Source: Methylobacterium segetis
Lineage (GTDB): Bacteria > Pseudomonadota > Alphaproteobacteria > Rhizobiales > Beijerinckiaceae
Direction: 5' to 3'
Length of the DNA stretch: 64,000 nucleotides
Assembly: GCF_004348265.1 (NCBI RefSeq)
Contig: NZ_SMNT01000001.1
Coordinates: forward strand, 62,001-126,000
The notes beneath the pieces are model-generated. The model was not told where the DNA came from. It saw nothing but the letters and a program-made list of their open reading frames with translations, and searched no databases. Both the position numbers and the translations under genes were made by a program. Positions 28,901 through 37,117 of this stretch are shown here, in pieces (positions within the stretch are counted from its first letter, which is position 1; the number at the start of each line of letters is the position of its first letter).

Positions 28901-30499
28901 ACCCAGCTCGGCTTCGGCGTGCTGCCTACTATCACCGCCGAGAGCCTCCTGCGCCACGAGCTGCGAGCCGTGGATCACCGGGTTTCCCCGGCGATGGCGG
29001 CCCGGCTCAACGAGGTGTTCACGAACGACGCCCTCTGGCGCCCTCCGTTATTGGAGGAATGCGTGCCACTGCGCGCGTTGGTCGGCAGCGCCCTGTTCCT
29101 GGATCGGGCGGGTGGTTGGCGTCCTGTCAGCGATCTCACCGTACCCCGGCAGGAATCGGACCAGGAGAACCTGCAGGCTCGCTTCGCGCCGCTCGAACGC
29201 GTGCTCGCCGACGCCTACGACGCGGCCGGCCGCGCGTTCGTGCTCCTCGCTCGGGCACAGTCGGGATACGGCCCCAATGGGAAGCTGCGTCGCGCCTGGG
29301 CAGAGCGCGCCACGACGACGGACGCGCGGAAAGCGGTCTTGCGCTTCCTCGTTACCGAGGACGTCCGTGACGATTTCCTCGGGTGCGTACTGAGCGATCC
29401 GCCCGAGTGGATGCGTCCTCTCGCGTCCGCGGCGGACGGCCCTTGGGCGTGCGACTTGGAGCCCGAGGAGCGCAACAAGCTGCGGGCCAAGCTCACCGGC
29501 TACGCGCCGCCGGTCCCGATCTTCACACCGGTGTCCGGGCCGGTGGACGACTTGCCGACCCGTTCCGCCGCGGAGGCGCTCGACGCGATCTGGGACTGGT
29601 GGACGGTCGAGCGCGAAGGGCTGATCCGCCGGTACGAGGCCGTCGTCTACCCGCCGGACCTGCGTCCCCTCGCCCTGCCGCGGGCGTCGAGCCGTACCGA
29701 TCTCGAGTCGCGCGCCCCCTGGTTCACCTTCCTGGCGCTAGCCTGCTTCCAGGGGTTCGGCGGCACGCAGGACGGACAGCACCGGACCTTCGTCGAGGCC
29801 GCGGCGGCGCAGGGCTGGTGGGCGGAGTTGTCCCGGGCGCCCCCCGACGCCGACCCCGGGGTCTGGCTCGCGCGCCTGCGGGAATGGGCGGGCGACGCGC
29901 TGCCCGATCTCGCGTACTGGCGTTGGCGCCGTACGCTGATCGACCTCTACAAGATCGCCCGGTGGCTGCCGCAATACGCCTGGATCGCCACGAACCTGCC
30001 GCGCGCGATCGAGTGCGCGCCGACGAGGGTCATCAGCCTGAGCGACGTCCTCGCGCCCTCCTTCTCGCCGGTCTGGCGCGAGGCTGAGATCGAGGCGGCA
30101 CCGCTCGTGCGGACGTTCGGCCTGGGTGCCAACTGGATGGTGCGCGAGCTCGCGCGGTCGGGCTTCTGGGATGGGCGAGGGCGGACGGTCATGGCGCCCT
30201 ACGGGTGGGCCTCGACTGCACGCGTCCGCCGCCTCCTCAACGGCCTCGGTGCGGGGCTCGGCGACGAGGGCGCGATGGATATGAGTCCGGCCATCTGGGC
30301 GTTTGTCTCGACCCACCTCTCCCATCGGCAGGCGGACCTCCTGCGCGATGGCGACCTACCTTTGCAGTTGATCACGCTGAAGGCTCATGAAACCACCTTC
30401 CTGCGCTGTCGCGGCGGCTTGCTGGACGCTAACGCGTCCTGGCTGGAAGAGGATGAGGACGAGGGCAACGACTACGATCTCCCGGACGCCGCCGAATGA
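22919..30499 (+). CDS. giant protein with two GHKL (sacsin/Hsp90-like) ATPase modules
   Basis: A 2526-residue protein. The frame is open upstream to 22727, but that part overlaps the previous gene, so ATG 22919 (MSAYEIDHSSVI) is used. The first GHKL module starts at residue 1: N-box LFSVLKELIQNADDAEA (about 29-45), G1 LLVVNDGGF (about 71), G2 GRFGLGQKAVFH (about 98). A second copy lies at about 1577-1700: FGYDPARVVLELFQNADDA, VHWGRPINH and TTGKYGLGFKSVHLL. The rest is helical without recognised enzymes. Sacsin-type modules are Hsp90-like ATP-driven clamps; in bacteria they occur next to helicases and restriction genes. The stop overlaps the next start by 4 bases (ATGA), so it is coupled with the SNF2-like protein. 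The whole frame is intact, suggesting selection. Confidence 0.82.
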   Translation: MSAYEIDHSSVIRSIRNDLQDRYRSLFSVLKELIQNADDAEAGRLSIDLREGIEGVRNPLLAGPGLLVVNDGGFTAENERGIRHHSASSKTEEAGSAGRFGLGQKAVFHLCDAFVVMPAKYGDGFAPFVINPFHGIETTRAITGTWEDVAADAARLQAHVDSAAFPGRHLALWLPLRRSDLHPAPGMAFVQQRYDDEAARRRLMDELLGRDADLATILAAARHLDRIDLRWRGTDALSLVRSGGRLAYLRNAQAGSSSDTTGEARTFGGAITLTTRAGPREVRFAGIEVLSTDADLRAVMDDPHWPSTLTIEGETVREKALPHGAGLLVRDASPKSGLALDWGVFLPTGERPAATVDLADATGPPLALHLFLHGYFFVDPGRRAILGLAEDGADADGTQADRVPASWNRTLRDRAVLAHLPDLLLAAVGDTVLSPDDLASLVRALAGSRWFAAHRSAIGARSILAEVWDGRRTAWATLGSDASLRPLPAALLGTPADMRALLPDLDAFAGERGLTLCAADEDGTARALTAEAPAWRAPELAVLLEMTPPDALRRQRRVDALVRILDRAGAGSVAPEAVGAVLRRKLREAIAQDAPRFPPDESMRALVRHVPTGTVVFLPERATHGAVLRALACAPVDVLVVRAAWQGSGGPSRMLERGQLAGLLRALEPLAIHDREEARAERAVAAATVLVQASGAALGALARDPDLRDIRLFPVTQEPGGARTVLSIRELADAAVRGSLLIRSVDTNTHLKPLLAALPGLALSIIPANDKESLAGTPGMEAWSGNLDSGAIVRFVNVAMRFSEDADARGALAARIRERGTQDAARTTALRRLLAGVAEAGEAGAKLYCSCWPRLAPLVERLLRGDAAYLAADTILDDMTRSECSALGLIPLDAPEFERRLADALERGRFEASEAEGQLLLGCGLSADLLRRLPIHELETGGRVAIDDTTCLATDRPLPAALGSLLWRVRRAPDAQTLRVQRELLPAHNALAELRAALRGLQASSAAPDALEGVILDALSDLGAEPMPQDVRDGLRRTAWLTLGGHPVSPDDVLDLPEAVGAAAARLLGRGRALAFHPVSSLPAETQARPGFRTLRSAVLPSGPDSFKALALQIAEAGSVGLPMAWAEAHRRDLSTLARAGLDLALPGWPLAAALVDIEDESAASCLHALASARTVEDLGAVLNAFAAEGGRVGMRGEAGRRLYRTTFEAGIGRLDVGERRRLFAATEVPTHDGGWRPGRQVAAHGAGIAPACLLDPDLAEFLERSGGASARASPNAAGAAAEGEDAEPAGEGLCDLDARSAQGFEDFLKELRGRLPEDLALTLLALAGRFPAMRAVMARWQGSATRGIDDHLDDVDRAVGACLTGVTLAQEIAGRRLILQRVVDGDVWAVALSGDRFVARGDAGCALLLGNGHETARRAGLPDGCAVNVYVLQIRPSVLAGMPVQEVMAAVRSLTRTVADRCLCLHMSRQMQAVDGLRGMTGDLAQDLIGRTQEALREELPTVLRQFRLKADRVLRGLVEAHERATDARHAHPAAREDARAAAEQALWDGLMRDPSAQTALLGRVRAHAETFGYDPARVVLELFQNADDATGQRDRSEGPRTFRLRGGPDGFDAVHWGRPINHRGSNREAGERKNYHRDLQNMLLMHVSDKPGGTRTTGKYGLGFKSVHLLASEIRIASDLLAARIVGGMLPDEWPEGPGEVADDRLNGCPATLVRVPFDLDRAGDGQRAVGRFSDCAPYLPLFAKAIRRGEVEDGSVSRRYELRTDQPLAAGVDEVRLARVEGSRPYAALLVDLDDGYTLALGRDEMGPCAFEGVPRLWWTTPLDVAVDSSWMLDGPFPLSPNRTALASGADVQAELFARLGDALGRRLAALWRAASQDWSRLAAALGLDPVEAPSAKFFGRLWDVLRRDLDDPLARHLHGPGRGLGALAAVAPVVPAGEEGASGARIRAGEAVGQFGGALRDPGLRAAVAAWDGSAARQGRTVGRATANDLTQLGFGVLPTITAESLLRHELRAVDHRVSPAMAARLNEVFTNDALWRPPLLEECVPLRALVGSALFLDRAGGWRPVSDLTVPRQESDQENLQARFAPLERVLADAYDAAGRAFVLLARAQSGYGPNGKLRRAWAERATTTDARKAVLRFLVTEDVRDDFLGCVLSDPPEWMRPLASAADGPWACDLEPEERNKLRAKLTGYAPPVPIFTPVSGPVDDLPTRSAAEALDAIWDWWTVEREGLIRRYEAVVYPPDLRPLALPRASSRTDLESRAPWFTFLALACFQGFGGTQDGQHRTFVEAAAAQGWWAELSRAPPDADPGVWLARLREWAGDALPDLAYWRWRRTLIDLYKIARWLPQYAWIATNLPRAIECAPTRVISLSDVLAPSFSPVWREAEIEAAPLVRTFGLGANWMVRELARSGFWDGRGRTVMAPYGWASTARVRRLLNGLGAGLGDEGAMDMSPAIWAFVSTHLSHRQADLLRDGDLPLQLITLKAHETTFLRCRGGLLDANASWLEEDEDEGNDYDLPDAAE

Positions 30500-33162
30500 G
30501 CCGGACTTTCGCGCAGAGCACGGCCGTCGACCACCCGCGCCATGGCGCTGGCCGGGTGGTGATGCAGGCCGGCGACCTCGTCATCGTCGAGTTCGAGGGC
30601 GGCCTGCAGCGCGTGCCGGCCGACGAGTTGTCCGCCGCGGCGAGCCTGGCCTCCGCCCTCACTGAGGGCGGGGTCGGCGATCCGGTAGAGGCGGTGCTGC
30701 GCGCGCAGGCGCTCGCCATCACCTCGGTCAACGAGCAGTGGGGGGTGTTCTCCCGCTCCCGCGTGCAGATCCTGCCCCATCAGCTGTGGGTTTGCCGCAA
30801 GGTGACCGCCGCGTGGCCGTTCCGCTGGCTCGTCGCCGACGACGTGGGCCTGGGTCAGACGATCGAGGCCGGCCTGATCCTGATGCCGCTGCTCGCGGCC
30901 AACCGCGTGCGCCGGCTCTTGGTCCTGGCGCCCGCCAAGCTCGTGCCACAGTGGCGCGCGCGCATGAAGACGATGTTCGACATCCGGCTGCAACAATATG
31001 TGGCTGATGCCGACTCGGCCCGCAGCAACTTCTGGGATACGGCCGCGATGGCGGTGGCCTCGTTCCACACCCTGCGCGCCGATGGGCGCGGCGCGCGAAC
31101 CCGTCTTTTGGAGGCCGACCCTTGGGACCTCGTGATCGTCGACGAGGCTCACCACCTCAACCTCGACGAGCGCAGCGGCGACACCCTTGCGTACGCGCTC
31201 CTGCGGGAAATGCAGGAGCGGGGCCGCATCGCCTCGCTGCTGCTGTTCAGCGGCACTCCGCACCGAGGCAAGGATTACGGCTTTTTCGGCCTGATGCGGC
31301 TTCTACGACCCGACCTGTTCGACGCCGACGCGGACCGGGAGGGTCAGTTCGCCGCCCTGCCTCAGGCGATGATCCGCAACAACAAGGCAACGGTCACGGA
31401 CCTTAGGGGCGAGCGCCTGTTCCGGCCGGTCGTCACTAAGAGCCGCGACTACGCCTACTCGGAGGCCGAGGAGCTGTTCTACCGCACGCTCAGCGACTTC
31501 ATCCTGGACGGGCGCGCCTACGCGGACAGCTTGACCGGTCGGGCGCAGACCACCCGCATGTTAGTCCTCATCACCCTGCAGAAGCTCGCTGCGAGCTCGA
31601 TCGCCGCCATCTCGCATGCCCTGACCCGGCGGCGGGACAAATTGAAGGGGGTGCTGGCCGCGGGGCGCGGACGCGAAGAGCCCCCGGCGCACACGGGGGA
31701 GCCCAGCGAGGATGAGGACGCGGGTCCGGATTTTGCTGCCCTGCTGATGGAGAACGAGATCGCCCGGCTCGACGAGCTGATCGCGCTCGCCGCCGCCGCG
31801 TCGCCTGAGACCAAAATCGCGCGCCTGCTCGACCTGATCGAAGGCGAGCTCAGACCCGATGAGCCGGTGTTGTTCTTCACCGAGTACAAGGCCACGCAGG
31901 CCCTGGTCCTGAACGCACTGCACGCGCGGTTCGGGGCAGACACCGGGACTTTCATCAACGGCGACGAGCGGCTCGACGGTGTGGTCTCGCGGAGCGGATC
32001 GCAGACCGTCTCCGTTGGCCGCGAAGCGGCCGCGGACGCCTTCAACGCGGGTAGGGTTCGCTTCCTCATCTCGACGGAGGCCGGGGGCGAGGGCATCGAT
32101 CTCCAGGAACGCTGCTCGACGCTGATCCACGTCGATATGCCCTGGAACCCGATGCGGCTGCACCAGCGTGTCGGGCGCCTCTCTCGCTACGGTCAGCGCG
32201 AGGAGGTGCGCGTTTTCCTGCTGCGCAACCCGGCCACGGTCGAGTCACGGATCTGGGATCTGCTGACCGCGAAGCTCGAGCGCATCCAGGCCGCGCTTTC
32301 TAACGCGATGGAGGAGCGGGAGGACATAGCCCGCCTGGTCATCGGCATCGCCGGTGAGAGCTTCTTCAATGACCTCTACGCGGGGGCGGAGGGGCGGCGC
32401 GGCGGTCGATTGACCGATTGGTTCGACGAGAAGACAGCGACGCTGGGCGGGCGCGACGTAATCGACACCGCGCGCGACCTTTTCGGCAACGTCGCCCGTT
32501 TCGACTTTCAGGAAGTCGGCCGCGACGTGCCGAAGGTCGACCTACCCGCTCTCGAACCGTTCTTCACGGCGGTTCTGCAGTGGCACGGCCGGCGTGTCAG
32601 CCGAGGAGAGGACGGCGGCCTGGCCTTCAAGACGCCGTCAGCGTGGCGGGCCAAGTCGTGGAGCGTCGAGGATCGCTATGAGGGCCTCGTTTTCGACCGC
32701 ACGCTCAAGGGCGAGAACGCAGCCGGCCGCGTTCTCGGTGTTGGTCATCAGCTCATGGATCTTGCCATCCGAGAGACGACCGATCTTCCGGCGCGATTGG
32801 CCGCGATCCACGACCTGGATACTCCGCTTTTGATCGTTAGCGTCGAGGATGAAATCACGGGCACAGGCAGCACAGCGCGGCGACTAATTTTTGGAATCAA
32901 GCAATCGCAGGGGGATGTGAGCATCTTTCAGGACTGGGACCTCCTCGTGCATCTTGGTGGTTTCACGCGCAGCGTACATCCCGCCGTAGCGACGAGCGAG
33001 AACGACGATCGCCAGGATTCTGCAACCGCAGCCGCCGAACTGCTCCTGACGGCTTTCCAGCGAGCCATGCCGCCGACGACGAGGATCTTCCTCCGCCCGA
33101 CCGCCCGCGCTGAAATGCTATTCATGCCGACCACCGCGCCGATACAGACCACCGTTGGGTGA
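30496..33162 (+). CDS. SNF2/RapA-type ATPase with Gln in place of the Walker A Lys
   Basis: An 888-residue SF2 protein of the SNF2/RapA type. A small N-terminal beta domain (VDHPRHGAGRVVMQAGD, VEFEGGLQRVP) resembles a CarD/Tudor-like module. The motor follows: motif I reads ADDVGLGQTIEAGLIL, with CAG (Gln121) where GKT is expected; motif II VIVDEAHHLN (DEAH at 216-219), LLFSGTPHRGKD, STEAGGEGIDLQ and motif VI QRVGRLSRYGQ near 557 are all normal. The C-terminal 250 residues have no recognised domain. Coupled by ATGA overlap to the giant GHKL gene. If the Gln is real, ATP hydrolysis could be weak or absent and the GHKL protein could be the main ATPase, or Gln may be a family variant. Convergent with the hsd block. 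Confidence 0.85.
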   Translation: MSRTFAQSTAVDHPRHGAGRVVMQAGDLVIVEFEGGLQRVPADELSAAASLASALTEGGVGDPVEAVLRAQALAITSVNEQWGVFSRSRVQILPHQLWVCRKVTAAWPFRWLVADDVGLGQTIEAGLILMPLLAANRVRRLLVLAPAKLVPQWRARMKTMFDIRLQQYVADADSARSNFWDTAAMAVASFHTLRADGRGARTRLLEADPWDLVIVDEAHHLNLDERSGDTLAYALLREMQERGRIASLLLFSGTPHRGKDYGFFGLMRLLRPDLFDADADREGQFAALPQAMIRNNKATVTDLRGERLFRPVVTKSRDYAYSEAEELFYRTLSDFILDGRAYADSLTGRAQTTRMLVLITLQKLAASSIAAISHALTRRRDKLKGVLAAGRGREEPPAHTGEPSEDEDAGPDFAALLMENEIARLDELIALAAAASPETKIARLLDLIEGELRPDEPVLFFTEYKATQALVLNALHARFGADTGTFINGDERLDGVVSRSGSQTVSVGREAAADAFNAGRVRFLISTEAGGEGIDLQERCSTLIHVDMPWNPMRLHQRVGRLSRYGQREEVRVFLLRNPATVESRIWDLLTAKLERIQAALSNAMEEREDIARLVIGIAGESFFNDLYAGAEGRRGGRLTDWFDEKTATLGGRDVIDTARDLFGNVARFDFQEVGRDVPKVDLPALEPFFTAVLQWHGRRVSRGEDGGLAFKTPSAWRAKSWSVEDRYEGLVFDRTLKGENAAGRVLGVGHQLMDLAIRETTDLPARLAAIHDLDTPLLIVSVEDEITGTGSTARRLIFGIKQSQGDVSIFQDWDLLVHLGGFTRSVHPAVATSENDDRQDSATAAAELLLTAFQRAMPPTTRIFLRPTARAEMLFMPTTAPIQTTVG

Positions 33163-33271
33163 TTGCACGCACACTGGTGTAGCTCTCCCGCTCCCACCGC
33201 CTCGCCATTCGCTGGGAACACCGCGCCGACCTACTTTGTGAACTTCAGGAAGCTGTTCTGCGCCCATGTCT

Positions 33272-33291
33272 ACCTCGACCAAAGCCGAGGT
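33272..33291 (+). terminator. weak hairpin after the SNF2-like gene
   Basis: ACCTCG at 33272-33277 pairs with CGAGGT at 33286-33291 (8-base loop), followed by TCTT. It lies 110 bases after the SNF2-like stop and between converging genes. The stem is short, so this is a tentative terminator. Confidence 0.3.
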
Positions 33292-33311
33292 TCTTACCCA
33301 CGATTCTGAGC

Positions 33312-34037
33312 TTAAGATATGGTTGGCCAGCTTTCCGCCGAGAGCGGCAAATCATTTAGTTCAGAGCGGACAACCCGCCAGTTTGGATACAAACGATTGA
33401 GTTGTTCAAAAAAAGCCGGCGTGTGCTTAGGGTGTAGAATGTGCACCATTTCATGCACTATTATATATTCGAGCATATCACGTGGTTTCTTGACCAATTC
33501 AGTGTTGATCCTAATCGAAGCGCGGTAGGGGTTGCAACTCCCCCACTTTGTCTTCATTCGTTGCAAAAAATAGCCGTTAACATCCACTCCAATACGAGGC
33601 TCCCATTTGCGTATAAGGCCTGGGATTGCTTCATGCAGAAGCTGCAGATGCCATTCGTGTATGATGCGCGCGCGCTGGTCTTGCTGCGTTCCCGGCCGGA
33701 CCTGAAGGTGGATCGTTCGGTGATCAATCGTGATCAACGGCTTCTCATTCCGCTCTATAACCTCCAAAAGGTGCCGGCGTCCCCAAAGATAATGGGTTTC
33801 GCGCCCACGGTATTGGCGAGGTGCCTCGCGCGCTTGCTTCGCGAAACGCTCGCGCTGTTGCCTGATCCAGCCGATGCGCGTGATCGCATAAGCCCTGGCA
33901 ACATCCAGTCTGGTGGATGTCGGCGCAACAAGTGTGACGCGCCCATCCGGCGGATGGACGGACAAATGGACGTTCTTGACGCCCTTCCGCGTCACACTGA
34001 TCGCGATGTCACCAAGTTGGATCAGCTCGGCCATCAA
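33312..34037 (-). CDS. YgjP-type (SprT-like) zinc metallopeptidase attached to hsd operon
   Basis: A 241-residue protein of the YgjP/DUF45 family. It has RGRETHYLWGRRHLL, then MKTKWGSCN (family hallmark W-G-S-C), IRINTELVKKPRDMLEYII and the zinc site HEMVH at 195-199, followed by LHPKHTPAFFEQL. YgjP-like genes are frequently found at the end of type I restriction operons, where their role is not settled. The start overlaps the hsdR stop by 4 bases, so it belongs to the hsdM-hsdS-hsdR transcript. The base composition is lower in GC than the defence genes to the left, as in hsd. Confidence 0.88.
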   Translation of the reverse strand: MMAELIQLGDIAISVTRKGVKNVHLSVHPPDGRVTLVAPTSTRLDVARAYAITRIGWIRQQRERFAKQAREAPRQYRGRETHYLWGRRHLLEVIERNEKPLITIDHRTIHLQVRPGTQQDQRARIIHEWHLQLLHEAIPGLIRKWEPRIGVDVNGYFLQRMKTKWGSCNPYRASIRINTELVKKPRDMLEYIIVHEMVHILHPKHTPAFFEQLNRLYPNWRVVRSELNDLPLSAESWPTIS

Positions 34038-37000
34038 TACCCCGGTTGGTTCTTGATGATCTCGAACATCGCCAATGTCGCTTCACGATCTCGATCGAAA
34101 AGCGGAAACAACACATTCTTGACCTCGCGCTCTCGAACCGCATCGCCTTTCCAGCCAGCGGGAGCGTGCTCGCGCACTGTTCGATCGATTTCCAGCGCCA
34201 AATTGGCTTTGTCGGCATCGTCCGGCGGGCAGACGAACCCGCTTCCGGGTATCGTCGCCAGGTTGTTGAAAATGACGCCGGCCTCGCCATTGCCATGAAG
34301 CGCAGCCGGAAGATCATCGCCCGGCGTGCGTGCCGCCAAGCGCTTGATCAGATCCTCGGCATTCCGGAGGAATTCTTCGTAGGCCTCCGCGTTCTCGCGG
34401 CTTTGCAGGATAAGGTTCTCCAAGAGCCGAGACATTTCATCAAAGAAGCGCGGGTCGGTCAGCTGATCGCGGATAATCGTCTTACGAATGTTGTTGATGA
34501 TGCCCTCGGCCACGGCATTCTTTGTGAGCTTGCCCTTCTCGTTCAGCTGTTTGGCGATGGCATCATGGATGCCCGTCTCTATGATCGCGTGAGTAAGTGA
34601 AATATTTGAGAGGCTCCCGAGAGTCTGCGCCGGGTCGGCCTGGGTGTAGGTATTCAGAAGATGCCGCATGTCGGCCTCGTAAGGCTTGATGTCGAGCTCT
34701 TCGCCGGAATGCCTTTTGATCGCCGCGCGGAGGTCGGTGTAAAACTCCACCTCGCGCAGGATCGCGGCCTGGGCGGAGGCATCATATCCGGCTTCGGTCA
34801 GGTTCTGGGCGACAGCCGCATAGGCCCGGACGAACGACGCCACCGCCTTGTAGAAGGATATCCGCAGCGCGTCCGTTTCATTGAGCGCATTCGGGTTGGC
34901 GGCGTCTCCGCAGAAATAGCGGAGATACTGTTCGACTTCCCTCGGCGGCGGCACCGGATCACACAGATAAACCAACGCCTCGCGCGCGGCATCGAGCCGG
35001 GCCTTGCCTTCTTCCAACCACCCTTTGATCTCGACGTTGTTGTCGCCGCCGCTCCCTTGGTCGATGTCGAGCTCGTCCGAGCTGTAGACCGCAATGGCGT
35101 GCTGGACGTTGCCGAACAACTCCTTGAAATCGACGATGTGGCCATAGCTCTTGTCGTCGCCGTCGATCCGGTTGGTCCGGCAAATCGCCTGGAAGAGCGT
35201 GTGATCACGCAGCTTGTCGTCGATATAGATGTAGGTACAGCTGGGCGCATCAAAGCCTGTAAGCAATTTCGAAACGACGATCAGGAGCTTCGTGTTCGCC
35301 GGCTCGTCAATGAAGCGCCGCTTGATCTCTGTTTCGTAGGCGGTTGTGCTCTGCCCACCCTTTAAGACCGACTTGGTATAGGTGTCGTATTTGTATCGCT
35401 CGTCACTGTTCGCCGGTTCCCGCGAGATCGCGTTGTGGTTCGGCTCGAAAGAGGTAACGATCCCGACATGCGGGCCGAGCCGCGTGTTCTGAAACTCGCG
35501 GAAATACTCGCAGGCGTCGCGGATTGAGGACGCGACGAGAATGGCGGTGCCGCGGTCGTCGCTGAGACGCGGCTTCAGATCGAAGTCGTGAACGATCTCG
35601 GCTACGATCCGGCGCTTGCGTTCGGTCGCGCTGAGCAATTCCTCCATGGTGGCCCAGCGTTTGCGAAGCACCGCCTTCTGGAAATTGTTCAGTCCCTTCG
35701 TCTTCTTTTCGAACCATGCGTCGATGGCCGCCGGGCTCGTCATACGCTGAGGGACGTCGCGGGCCTCATACTTCAAATCGAGCACGACCTTGTCCCGAAC
35801 AGCCTCCTGAAATTTGTAGGTATGGATGTACGTGCCGAAAACATCGCGGGTCGTCTGCTTGTCCTTTTTGAGCAGCGGTGTTCCGGTGAAGCCAATGAAG
35901 ATCGCGTCTTTCAGCCAATCCTTCATCCGCTTGTTCATGTCACCGCCCTGGGTGCGGTGGCACTCGTCAACCAAAACATAGAAGCGTCCAACAACATTGC
36001 CCGGAGGTCCCGGGTCAAATTTGTGGATCAGAGCGCAGATCAGCCGGGGTGATGGCGCGCCGAGCCAACTGACAAACTCGTCGCGGCGGGTGACGCGGGG
36101 CGACGGCGCTTCCGAGCCGATCACGCCCGCGTTGCGCATCACACCTTCGATCTGCTTGTCGAGCTCGTCGCGGTCGGTGACGATCAGCACGCGCGCGTCG
36201 GGCTCGCGTTCCAAAATCCACTTGGCGAGCAACACCATCAGGATGCTCTTGCCGGAACCCTGCGTGTGCCAGATCACGCCGCCCTCGCGCCGGGCCAAGC
36301 GCTCCTGCGTCAGCTTCACGCCGGTGAACTGGTGATGCCGCGGCACCTTCTTGATGCCGGCGTCGAAGATCACGAAGTTGCGGATCAGGTCGAGCAGCCG
36401 CTCCTTGCGCAGAAGCTGGTCCACCGGCCGGTCAAGAAGCGCGCCGGCCGGAAGTTCGCCGTCGGGCGGATTTTCGTCGCGCCACTCGACGAAAAGGGTT
36501 TCGGGCGTTCCGATGGTGCCGTATCGCAGCCCCTGGGCATCGCTGCCGGCGAGGAGAAGCTGCGCAGTGGCGAAGAACGGCGCGTTGAAAATCTCGTCCT
36601 GATTGGAAATCAACTGGCGGACGCCATCGCCGATCTCGACCGCCGCGCGCTTCAGTTCGATCACCGCGATGGCGAGGCCGTTGAGATAGATGACGAGATC
36701 GGGGCGCCGCTCATGCCCGCCCTTCAGCGTTACCTCTTCCGCAAGGGCGAAGTCGTTCGCCTCTGCGTTCTCCCAGTCGATCAGGTGCACCTTCTTGAAG
36801 GGCGCGCTAATCGAGGTTTGAACGTCCACGCCATAACGCAACAGCGTGTAGGTCTTCAAGTTGGCCTGATAGAGCGTCGTGGCGGTGACCTCGATCGCCT
36901 GCATCAGGCGGGTGAGCGCGGCATCAATCTCGGCCTTGGAGTAGCCGCGCGCGGTGAGGTTGGTGCGCAAAAGGTCCGGCTCGACGCAGCGATTATTCGC

Positions 37001-37117
37001 CCGGGCCGACCAATCGCCAAGCGGCCGATAGCTCAGACCGCCCGCTGCTTCCGCCTTGGTGATGAAGGCTGCCAGCCTGTTCTGCGTGACGCGCTCGCTG
37101 CGAGGGCGTTCAGACAT
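34034..37117 (-). CDS. hsdR: type I restriction enzyme, R subunit
   Basis: A 1027-residue HsdR, the translocating nuclease subunit. The nuclease core is near residue 130-165 (RPDLVIYLNGLAIAVIELKR), the usual PD-ExK site. The SF2 motor has Walker A TQGSGKSILMVLLA (about 283-296) and motif II VLVDECHRTQGG (about 380), then FIGFTGTPLLKKD and ICRTNRIDGDD. Length and order match type IC/IB HsdR proteins. It overlaps hsdS by 8 bases and the metallopeptidase gene by 4. All catalytic elements are intact, so a functional enzyme is expected with HsdM2-HsdS-HsdR2 stoichiometry. Confidence 0.95.
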   Translation of the reverse strand: MSERPRSERVTQNRLAAFITKAEAAGGLSYRPLGDWSARANNRCVEPDLLRTNLTARGYSKAEIDAALTRLMQAIEVTATTLYQANLKTYTLLRYGVDVQTSISAPFKKVHLIDWENAEANDFALAEEVTLKGGHERRPDLVIYLNGLAIAVIELKRAAVEIGDGVRQLISNQDEIFNAPFFATAQLLLAGSDAQGLRYGTIGTPETLFVEWRDENPPDGELPAGALLDRPVDQLLRKERLLDLIRNFVIFDAGIKKVPRHHQFTGVKLTQERLARREGGVIWHTQGSGKSILMVLLAKWILEREPDARVLIVTDRDELDKQIEGVMRNAGVIGSEAPSPRVTRRDEFVSWLGAPSPRLICALIHKFDPGPPGNVVGRFYVLVDECHRTQGGDMNKRMKDWLKDAIFIGFTGTPLLKKDKQTTRDVFGTYIHTYKFQEAVRDKVVLDLKYEARDVPQRMTSPAAIDAWFEKKTKGLNNFQKAVLRKRWATMEELLSATERKRRIVAEIVHDFDLKPRLSDDRGTAILVASSIRDACEYFREFQNTRLGPHVGIVTSFEPNHNAISREPANSDERYKYDTYTKSVLKGGQSTTAYETEIKRRFIDEPANTKLLIVVSKLLTGFDAPSCTYIYIDDKLRDHTLFQAICRTNRIDGDDKSYGHIVDFKELFGNVQHAIAVYSSDELDIDQGSGGDNNVEIKGWLEEGKARLDAAREALVYLCDPVPPPREVEQYLRYFCGDAANPNALNETDALRISFYKAVASFVRAYAAVAQNLTEAGYDASAQAAILREVEFYTDLRAAIKRHSGEELDIKPYEADMRHLLNTYTQADPAQTLGSLSNISLTHAIIETGIHDAIAKQLNEKGKLTKNAVAEGIINNIRKTIIRDQLTDPRFFDEMSRLLENLILQSRENAEAYEEFLRNAEDLIKRLAARTPGDDLPAALHGNGEAGVIFNNLATIPGSGFVCPPDDADKANLALEIDRTVREHAPAGWKGDAVREREVKNVLFPLFDRDREATLAMFEIIKNQPGY

